Of a stretch of 12,387 nt of DNA, positions 8,101-12,387 are shown one piece after another. The stretch lies in assembly GCA_043750035.1 (NCBI GenBank), contig JAYVCI010000012.1:1-12387 (forward strand), read 5' to 3'. The notes below the pieces were generated by a model. The model was given only the letters and a program-made list of their open reading frames with translations, was not told the DNA's origin and ran no database searches. Within the stretch, counting starts at the first letter, position 1, and the number at the start of each line of letters is the position of its first letter. A program made the position numbers and the translations under genes. This stretch comes from CANJUD01 sp043750035. Lineage in GTDB: Bacteria > Bacteroidota > Bacteroidia > UKL13-3.

Positions 8101-8241
8101 TCCAACCATATCTCGCACCGATGGGATGGAACCTATAAAGCAAAACCCTGCACCCAAGATATTTATATTTATATGATTACTTATGTTGACTATTTCAATA
8201 CCGAGCAGCATGTGGTAGGCAAGGTAACACTTTTGAGGTGA
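2155..8241 (+). CDS. Giant T9SS type B secreted protein with PKD domains
   Basis: A 2028-residue secreted protein. Residues 1-29 are a signal peptide (basic start, hydrophobic core, probable cleavage after VFA). The mature end begins QAPANDDCSKAEVL, the start motif of Bacteroidota pre-peptidase C-terminal-like beta-sandwich modules. About nine degenerate modules follow to residue 1512, then five PKD domains (about 1515-1935) and a gliding-motility-associated/T9SS type B sorting domain (about 1936-2028). From family knowledge it should cross the inner membrane by Sec and the outer membrane by T9SS, with the C-terminal domain as the signal. No catalytic domain or motif was recognised, so an adhesin, matrix or gliding-related surface role is inferred. 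The ATG at 2155 is chosen because it directly precedes the signal peptide; no Shine-Dalgarno site is present. No PorP/SprF-like partner, often found beside type B substrates, lies in the window. GC content falls from the 5' end towards the PKD region. Confidence 0.9.
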   Translation: MGKSTSYNWPRLVCFAAAMAFFQWQQVFAQAPANDDCSKAEVLTIGNNGFAMSSITSGSFDVTNATIQANENFHSIQSNSGNNSKSVWFKFTIPTARSINLKLSQVGNTIPQSDAGITTYFTNGCLPALSTIDSTNLTPLDKFGSTATSCSYPGTYLIQITTKAGAKGKVYIELTLAGPGVLNSYDMMAQAYSFGTVSTTTASVSHDIGCESIETQLEYCQALGSESKTFTQSSWYTFNTPSYIDFLRVQTSWINNGQKDSRIVYRLYEGNAKTTAIGSLTLIDGCKISTTGAARYDYLCSIKPSTVYSVQLLYYSYQSGKVQLDITMLGKAASQAPVPVVGQMATSNKLGVITSSTASSKTLTDYLGCNSRLSLTANTCGNVNPLNGYKNSSGDNLNLTTWLTFELGVDATVDITIAHWGHNCNLVYGRLFNKDAGSDCSSSPSLSNQVSEFGSNVKFPCLSRGKYSLQVLGMLSSDPLYCGDALGDEIKVTINTVPLATNIYGLTQAGKIDDINKNNTLNYNTNYDSDIGAFDCSDNVMPESNPCINTLSKSIYRRFNIADADADGVKDSMYVVLTRLSVSSTGYYDDYKLYSGDANALAVSQSKFSAGQVLTGLNSLYQCMQTPQKYGFCLTPGAYTVATLGTKTNVNDSDKIRISVYRKIKSRFNNPNTPDTKWGDINTLQIEQKNMAIQDTITCIDNPATIDNLTPCDSFTKLFYRVFTVSKYTIVRFSTLNETSHKMRLFTGDCRNGLNTLKYYKDSAGIWGCDTPIRAHYCYPLPPGVYTLVSYLSGKGYDRNDIIQENKVTLATNVYVYIYNTPKPPRYDYPYKANTTNFNKQPFDLKAGGTGYQQDISQDFPLDTEYFNCTNNLPYKVHPTTWFCDDKMNRTAYYVFNLKQESYITFKNTNTTNIRYVVYARIYNFDVRKDSSRMATDSAMQPCMVADNYIQICKMQPGTYTILFNVNDSMIGDSLMFSAYISTVPYSRFDHANLAYNFGSIPGDGIYYDRKIGDSNYLSIHSSSFDFFNCTTGAAPNDPGADKNTGVYDPSISYPIQNNRVRFTKYPITADNPIRRNLWYTFTVGGAGRIKVYCYEKPDPNRTTTFGKIIKVYKSNVNGSIAFSQLQKTGKVDSTAAQGLSEVANNTDPNDNTLGPVAAFLFNTCSDTLVTRYYIMVDQAGTQAYPNDWIELSLKYDSINSYLPKNDYYINANVINGLKQYKPPYKDSTLNTGVFEGYISSIDCATKAITDQNPCGDKTVWYRFDVGQGRKIRWNYDLINIDTSNKFTLTDSSTIKLYKEVIKGDSTATGLVEQISYGAENLNGKDWQQTCATAGRYYLMITGCNHIFLRRYVPRIWLDDDHGDYCTDPVDISINNAGSALGISDVSCHTSGESYGEDGSNMGCLYPVDSGYKTTWFKVNMTSANKMDMSFELTNKTSAASTLIRYRILYGTCDAMTPGPCNASAFTKFTLNCMTTGTYYVQVQSPKDARGNVELLVTTVPTAVPNCEPINPNYPVADFQLENSCNYQPVKFNNRSTAGAIIKYSWNFGYNNLKDTAKNPIVFYPITNKIDTYTVTLKVTNTKTKYDSIISRNIILYPVPTANFTSNAGCAELAVQFNDNSNYNTIKIAKRLWDFGDTFTSSDTNPLHSYIDFGTKNVSLIITSENGCTDTVLKTITINPPPNAAFTTKTVCIGDTTFFIETSSISFGNIITWEWDYGDGIQETITNTNYSSPFHIYKTPGSFLVSLKVTSDSGCTNTLSQLAHVGEYPVPLLIADSPICVNTPASFYDQSTVNNDSITSWLWSFGDGTFSNLKNPKHIYNKQGIYAIKLKVTSSNGCSTDTLYNNRVTVFPRPKTNFSLSPDSVSYFTPTISFTNKSTGADYYQWYFGNGDSSSQENPIYDYTDTGRYRVKLISTNIFGCKDSSFGKLFISPDYTFFIPNTFTPNGQGPDINETFGPGGVFKGIREFNMHIYNRWGEKVFLSNHISHRWDGTYKAKPCTQDIYIYMITYVDYFNTEQHVVGKVTLLR
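2254..6690 (+). repeat. About nine degenerate ~160-residue modules
   Basis: Protein-level repeats inside the giant gene. Module starts fall near residues 34, 183, 341, 501, 665, 824, 984, 1201 and 1360, ending near 1512. Spacing is 149-164 residues except the seventh module, which is about 217. Shared signs are an opening like SRFDHANLAYNFGSI or NSYDMMAQAYSFGTV, a Cys-containing stretch, a strand like SVWFKFTI, SSWYTFNT, TVWYRFDV or NLWYTFTV, and a late C-x(n)-GxYxLxV strand (PGTYLIQI, RGKYSLQV, PGVYTLVS, PGTYTILF, AGRYYLMI, TGTYYVQV). They are probably beta-sandwich modules related to the pre-peptidase C-terminal fold. No near-identical DNA repeats were seen, so the duplication is old. Boundaries are approximate. 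Confidence 0.65.
6697..7959 (+). repeat. Five tandem PKD domains
   Basis: Residues about 1515-1935 of the giant protein. Domain starts lie near residues 1515, 1603, 1685, 1772 and 1857, a period of 80-90 residues, which is standard for PKD. The PKD core is seen as YSWNFG, LWDFGD, WEWDYGDG, LWSFGDG and YQWYFGNGD, each followed by a P-x-H/Y-x-Y element (NPLHSY, SPFHIY, NPKHIY, NPIYDY) and a strand like VSLKVTSDSGC or IKLKVTSSNGC. The first copy lacks the GD of the motif and is the most divergent. PKD domains are Ig-like folds that mediate binding or act as spacers in surface proteins. Confidence 0.88.
7960..8238 (+). other. T9SS type B / gliding C-terminal sorting domain
   Basis: The last 93 residues of the giant protein (about 1936-2028). 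The pattern matches the gliding motility-associated C-terminal domain (TIGR04131/CHU_C family): IPNTFTPNGQGPDINETFGP, then GIREFNMHIYNRWGEKVF, then RWDGTYKAKPCTQDIYIY and a closing VVGKVTLLR. Type B domains direct export through the type IX system. The end of the domain coincides with the end of the gene, as required for a C-terminal signal. Confidence 0.93.
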
Positions 8242-8250
8242 TGCGTTCTG

Positions 8251-8305
8251 CCTTGGCTTACCACAAACTCCAACCGGAGACAAGGTGCTAAATTATACAA
8301 TTTAG
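8251..8305 (+). terminator. Hairpins after the giant gene, possible terminator
   Basis: CCTTG (8251-8255) pairs with CAAGG (8281-8285), enclosing CTCC-AACC-GGAG (8268-8279). A second perfect stem follows, CTAAATT (8288-8294) with AATTTAG (8299-8305) and a 4-nt loop. They begin 10 bp after the stop codon. There is no clear T-run, so intrinsic termination is uncertain; they may instead stabilise the 3' end. Confidence 0.3.
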
Positions 8306-8361
8306 TCACGATAATTATGATACTATGCCCCCTGTAAATTTTATTCGTGCCTTTTTTAGGC

Positions 8362-8391
8362 TTGGTTTATGTGCAACAGCATATACTTTTG
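8362..8391 (+). promoter_or_regulatory. Bacteroidota promoter for hldD
   Basis: TTG at 8362-8364 and TACTTTTG at 8384-8391 are separated by 19 bp, matching the Bacteroidota pattern of a -33 TTG and a -7 TAnnTTTG. A start about 7 nt downstream, near 8398, would leave a leader of only about 10 nt before the ATG at 8408. This would make hldD and the following kinase their own transcription unit, separate from the giant gene. Confidence 0.6.
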
Positions 8392-8407
8392 CAAAAAATA
8401 AATTGAT

Positions 8408-9373
8408 ATGATTATCATTACAGGGGCGGCAGGTTTTATTGGTAGTTGCATGGTTGCAAAGCTCAACAGTATGGGTTTTAAGGAACTGATATTGGTTGAT
8501 GATTTTTCGAATCTGGAAAAAAACAAAAACCTTGCTAACAAAGAATACAAAGCAATGGTAGAAAGAGACATTTTCTTTGACTGGGCCAAAGAAAACGAGA
8601 AACAAATTCAAATGATATTACATATAGGAGCACGCACCGACACTACCGAGAACAATATGGAAGTGTTCGACAAATTGAATCTGAATTATTCTAAAAGTAT
8701 TTGGCAGCTTTGTGCTGCACACGATATTCCTTTAATCTATGCATCATCAGCCGCCACTTATGGTTTGGGCGAGAAGGGATATGATGATGACCACGGATTA
8801 ATACCCAAATTAAAACCTTTGAATGCTTATGCTGTATCAAAAAATGAATTTGATATCTGGGCTTTGAAACAAGAAATGAAACCTTTTTTTTGGGCAGGTT
8901 TTAAATTTTTCAATGTATATGGACCCAATGAATACCATAAAGGCCGGATGGCTTCGGTTATTTTTCATGCATATAACCAGTTGCAAAAAAATAATTATAT
9001 AAACCTATTTAAATCGCATAACCCCAAATATGAAGACGGAGGACAAATGCGTGATTTTATATATGTAAAAGATGTGTGCGATGTACTATATTGGTTTATG
9101 ATTAACCGCAAACATTCGGGCATTTATAACCTGGGCACTGGTAAAGCCGAAACATTTGAACAGCTTGCTTTAAGTACAATTGAAGCGACAAACCCAGATG
9201 GCGAAATACATTATATAGACACCCCCGAAGATATTCGTGAAAAGTACCAATATTATACCTGTGCCAATATGAACAAGATAATCTTGGCAGGATATGATAC
9301 ACCTTTTTACTCCTTACAAAACGGAATAGAAGATTATATACAAAACTATTTACAAACAGGGAATTACCTATAA
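8408..9373 (+). CDS. hldD: ADP-L-glycero-D-manno-heptose 6-epimerase
   Basis: Cytoplasmic epimerase that converts ADP-D-glycero-D-manno-heptose to the L-glycero form, the last step in making the heptose donor for the LPS inner core (also called rfaD or gmhD). At 321 residues it is close to the E. coli enzyme (about 310). It is an extended short-chain dehydrogenase: the nucleotide-binding GAAGFIG lies at residues 6-12 near the start, YASSAATYG ends at 119 (Ser114), YAVSK at 141-145 gives Tyr141 and Lys145, and FNVYGPNEYHKGRMASV carries Lys178, corresponding to the second catalytic residue of E. coli HldD. RDFIYVKDVCDV and GIYNLGTGKAETFEQL are further family signatures. The ATG at 8408 is fixed by the dinucleotide-binding motif. 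The stop is one base before the next ATG, so the sensor kinase is probably in the same operon. Its usual pathway partners (hldE, gmhA, gmhB) are not in the window. Confidence 0.95.
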   Translation: MIIITGAAGFIGSCMVAKLNSMGFKELILVDDFSNLEKNKNLANKEYKAMVERDIFFDWAKENEKQIQMILHIGARTDTTENNMEVFDKLNLNYSKSIWQLCAAHDIPLIYASSAATYGLGEKGYDDDHGLIPKLKPLNAYAVSKNEFDIWALKQEMKPFFWAGFKFFNVYGPNEYHKGRMASVIFHAYNQLQKNNYINLFKSHNPKYEDGGQMRDFIYVKDVCDVLYWFMINRKHSGIYNLGTGKAETFEQLALSTIEATNPDGEIHYIDTPEDIREKYQYYTCANMNKIILAGYDTPFYSLQNGIEDYIQNYLQTGNYL

Positions 9374-9374
9374 C

Positions 9375-12300
9375 ATGAAATTTCGTATAATAGCTTTTAT
9401 ACTTGGGTTGGCGAGTTTATTGTCGGGATTGGTATGGGAAAGTTACTGGAAAGAGCATGATGGGGAACGGCAAACTATATTATCGGAAAATATATATAAA
9501 CGTATTGAAAAAAATGAAAAGATAGCCGATGCTTTGTTGAATGATACCAACATTGTGAATGAACATGCAGTCTTAAATTTTGAAAAAGCCATAGGCGATA
9601 AAATACACGAAAATGGATTTGAACTTTTGGCATTCAATGGCGACAGTATGGTGTACTGGAGCACCGAGAGGGTAACTATAGATAGCTGCCTTGATGATTT
9701 ACGTAAGGGTTCTACATTTTTAAAAACACAAAACGGCATTTTTCAAGTATATAAAAAAAACAAAGGGTATTATAACTATTTGCTGTTGTTTCTGATAAAG
9801 AATGAGTATTTGATACAGAACAAATATTTGGAAAACGACTTGAGCGAAAAATGGGAAGAAATAGAAAATGTAAAAATAAGCCTGGTTAAACTCCCTGGGT
9901 ATTACGAAATAAAATCGCCAGATGGTAAATATTATTTTTCTTTTCAAAATATTTCAGACCAAGCCAGCTACCCAGGCTGGTTAAAGCTTATTATTATACT
10001 GGGAGCAGTTATATTGTATTTTTCTATTGAGTCATTTATTATCTATTTTATATGCAGAAATTTTGCATTTTATATGTCTTTTATTTTTGTATTGGTACTG
10101 GTAGCATTGCGTTTGCTACAGATACAATACAAATATCCGGGTTTTCTGTATGAAGGGGAAATATTTAGCCCTACCATTTATGCATCCAGTTTCTTTTTTC
10201 CTTCATTGGCTGATTTTATTATCAATATCGGGTTGGCTTGTAGATTACTGTTTGTGGTATTGGTACAAAAAGGAAATGGAAATATTCGCTTATCAAGGTT
10301 GTTTACAAAATATCTTAAATATTTTATATCAATCCTTTTGCTTGCAACTCCATTTATAACAGTATACTTAATTAAAACACTTATTGTTGACTCAACTATT
10401 TCCTTAAATTTTTCTAATAAATCTATTAATTACTATACGCTGTATGCTTTGTTGGCTGTGTCGTTGTGCTGTATGATGAGTTATTTGGCCATTAGGGTAT
10501 TGCCTACTTCTAAAATTGATTTGCACAGAAAGAATATACCCCTGATTACGGGCGTTTCTTTTGTGCTTTTGTGTTTATTATTTTGGCTTACTGGATATAT
10601 ATATATTATTGGTGCGGCCATGCTTGTTGGTTTAATATTTATTGTGTTATTTAGACGTACGCAAACACATTTACAGAAAAGTTTTTTCTCATTAATTATG
10701 GCCGCTGTAATTATAGGATTATTGTTTTCGCATTATAATAAAGAAAAAGAAAACGCTTCTCGCAGAATTATTACCCAAAACATATATGAACGCAGAGATA
10801 GCAGAGCAGAAAGACTGATGGCAGATATCGACAAACGCTTACAAAACGATTTTTCGCTAAAGAAACTATTATACAAAGACCATACGGACAACGAACAGCT
10901 AAAGAAAAAAATAAAAGAAAATTATTTCACAGGATATTTAGGGCATTATAATATTTCTATATATACTACCCAAAACGACTCAAGCTATACCAAGGTTGAA
11001 GAACTTGATTCAATATATAACAACAATGCCACACAGGTAGAGAACACTAGCTTTTCAAGAATCAATTCGTCCAGTACGCTTCAAGGTTATATTGCCCATT
11101 ATGCTTTTAACGAGGATGTAGGAACTAATGGAAACATATATATAGTGTTGCAACCCAAAACCCTTGGCGACCAATTTGTACAAACCGAACTGTTCAGCCA
11201 AAGCCGCCGGTTAGATTTTTTCCAAAATCCTGATTATTCATGGTGCATGTACCGCGAGGGCAAACTGTTCAACAACCATGGCACCTATAATTACCCCGTT
11301 AATTTAGCTAGCGAGAACTTTAATTTTATTGATAATTTTTTAGAATATGATCAAAATGGCTATGACCATCTGGCATATAAAAACAACAACAATATTATAA
11401 TTATTGCCAGCCGAAAAAGTGAACCCTTTTATAGACCATTCACTTATATATTATTTTTCGTAACCTTCTTTGTGCAAATATTGTTTATCGTTTTTTTGTT
11501 GGGCACTATTTTTCATTTTATAAGGCATATTAAATATTTTTTTAGGAGCAAAAGACGTTATATCATCTCGGTTTTTCAATCGTTCAAAAACAATTACATT
11601 TCGGGAGGCTTTAACCTGTCATTATTGTCTAATCAAATACAGTTGATGCTGGCTTTTTTAATAATTATTACTATTGTGATAACTGCTGTAATTAGTCAGC
11701 AAGGTATCGTAAATAAATTTAATGAAAACCAACACGACAAACTGCTGTTAAAGATAAAACAAATTGCATACGAAATCGAAAATTATGCTGAGATAAACCC
11801 CGCCAATTACCAATTGAACGAGCTAAATAAGCAAGTGAACAAACTAAGCGAATTATACGCCTCCGATATTAATCTGTTTGACTTGAGCGGCAATTTGTTG
11901 GCCACTTCCCAGCCTAAAATATTTGAGTTTGGCATTATGAGCAACCGCATCAATCCCGATGCTCTACAACAGCTAAACTACAAAAACCAATCGCAGTTTA
12001 TACATAATGAAAATATAGGCAAGCTTAATTATTTATCTGCGTATTTGCCTATTATAGAAAACAACAAAATGGTGGCCTATATAAATTTGCCTTTTTTTAG
12101 TAAAGAAACCGAGTTGGAAACCGAAATTAAATCCAATATAATTAGTCTGATAACACCGTATTCTCTTATATTTATTATCATCAGTTTATTCTCTTATATT
12201 ATATCATTACGGGTAAGCAATAGCCTTAATTTTATAAGGTTAAAAATTGCCCAAACAACCTTTGGGAAAAAGAATAACAAACTTGTTTGGAATAAACGTG

Positions 12301-12387
12301 ACGAGATTGGAGCACTGGTACGACAATACAATATGATGATTGACAAGCTGGAAGAAAGTGCCGAGATGCTTGCAAAAACGGAACGGG
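9375..12387 (+). CDS. Large multi-pass sensor histidine kinase, 3' end outside window
   Basis: An open frame runs from ATG 9375 to the window edge without a stop (1004 codons plus one base). TM1 is at about residues 4-21, followed by an extracytoplasmic stretch to about 200. A bundle of several membrane segments spans about 203-452, then a second sensor-like loop (about 453-688), a TM at about 690-716, a basic cytoplasmic stretch, a TM at about 757-775, a third loop (about 776-924) and a last TM at about 925-945. A HAMP-like linker follows, with RDEIGALVRQYNMMIDKLEE at 975-994. The end, EESAEMLAKTER, is where NtrY-like Bacteroidota kinases lead into the phosphoacceptor helix, so the HisKA and ATPase domains should lie just beyond the window. 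The stimulus is unknown. It starts one base after hldD, suggesting translational coupling and a possible envelope or LPS link. The kinase call rests on HAMP and architecture, because the catalytic core is not visible. Confidence 0.8.
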   Translation, partial: MKFRIIAFILGLASLLSGLVWESYWKEHDGERQTILSENIYKRIEKNEKIADALLNDTNIVNEHAVLNFEKAIGDKIHENGFELLAFNGDSMVYWSTERVTIDSCLDDLRKGSTFLKTQNGIFQVYKKNKGYYNYLLLFLIKNEYLIQNKYLENDLSEKWEEIENVKISLVKLPGYYEIKSPDGKYYFSFQNISDQASYPGWLKLIIILGAVILYFSIESFIIYFICRNFAFYMSFIFVLVLVALRLLQIQYKYPGFLYEGEIFSPTIYASSFFFPSLADFIINIGLACRLLFVVLVQKGNGNIRLSRLFTKYLKYFISILLLATPFITVYLIKTLIVDSTISLNFSNKSINYYTLYALLAVSLCCMMSYLAIRVLPTSKIDLHRKNIPLITGVSFVLLCLLFWLTGYIYIIGAAMLVGLIFIVLFRRTQTHLQKSFFSLIMAAVIIGLLFSHYNKEKENASRRIITQNIYERRDSRAERLMADIDKRLQNDFSLKKLLYKDHTDNEQLKKKIKENYFTGYLGHYNISIYTTQNDSSYTKVEELDSIYNNNATQVENTSFSRINSSSTLQGYIAHYAFNEDVGTNGNIYIVLQPKTLGDQFVQTELFSQSRRLDFFQNPDYSWCMYREGKLFNNHGTYNYPVNLASENFNFIDNFLEYDQNGYDHLAYKNNNNIIIIASRKSEPFYRPFTYILFFVTFFVQILFIVFLLGTIFHFIRHIKYFFRSKRRYIISVFQSFKNNYISGGFNLSLLSNQIQLMLAFLIIITIVITAVISQQGIVNKFNENQHDKLLLKIKQIAYEIENYAEINPANYQLNELNKQVNKLSELYASDINLFDLSGNLLATSQPKIFEFGIMSNRINPDALQQLNYKNQSQFIHNENIGKLNYLSAYLPIIENNKMVAYINLPFFSKETELETEIKSNIISLITPYSLIFIIISLFSYIISLRVSNSLNFIRLKIAQTTFGKKNNKLVWNKRDEIGALVRQYNMMIDKLEESAEMLAKTER

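Noticed and set aside
8315..8611. Minus-strand open frames over the start of hldD
   Set aside because: They are antisense to a confidently identified hldD N-terminus and lack any recognisable domain.
10150..10359. Plus-strand 69-residue open frame
   Set aside because: It lies inside the uninterrupted sensor-kinase frame and its hydrophobic look mirrors the membrane segments of the true frame.

Overview
The window looks like chromosomal DNA from a Bacteroidota bacterium (Cytophaga/Sphingobacteria/Chitinophaga-like), AT-rich overall. The evidence is a type IX secretion (T9SS) type B C-terminal sorting domain, PKD arrays, a Bacteroidota-style promoter (TTG, 19 bp, TAnnTTTG), A-rich leaders instead of Shine-Dalgarno sites, and small SusE/lipocalin-style lipoproteins. 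No tRNA, rRNA, insertion sequence, integrase or CRISPR array was seen.

Left part (1-1726, minus strand): a probable three-gene operon of small secreted or outer-membrane lipoproteins. Read in transcription order these are a lipocalin-like lipoprotein (1337-1726), a lipoprotein with an Ig/FN3-like domain plus a DUF1566/Lcl_C-like domain (477-1316), and a second lipocalin-like lipoprotein (14-387) whose frame is broken by an apparent one-base deletion.

Middle (1727-2154): a 428-bp divergent intergenic region. It holds a perfect 13-bp-stem GAAA-loop hairpin with a second copy of one arm 20 bp away, a promoter-like -7 box on the minus strand, and a leader hairpin with two possible left arms.

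Centre (2155-8241, plus strand): one gene for a 2028-residue secreted protein. It has a signal peptide, about nine degenerate modules spaced roughly 160 residues apart, five PKD domains and a gliding-motility/T9SS type B C-terminal domain. No enzyme domain was recognised, so a surface or adhesive role is likely.

Right part (8242-12387, plus strand): after a short spacer with hairpins and a near-canonical promoter come hldD (ADP-L-glycero-D-manno-heptose 6-epimerase, LPS inner-core sugar synthesis) and, one base later, a very large multi-pass sensor histidine kinase. The kinase is open to the window end and is cut just after its HAMP region. The theme is the cell envelope: lipoproteins, a T9SS surface protein, LPS core synthesis and a membrane sensor. 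Only the last two genes are clearly co-transcribed.
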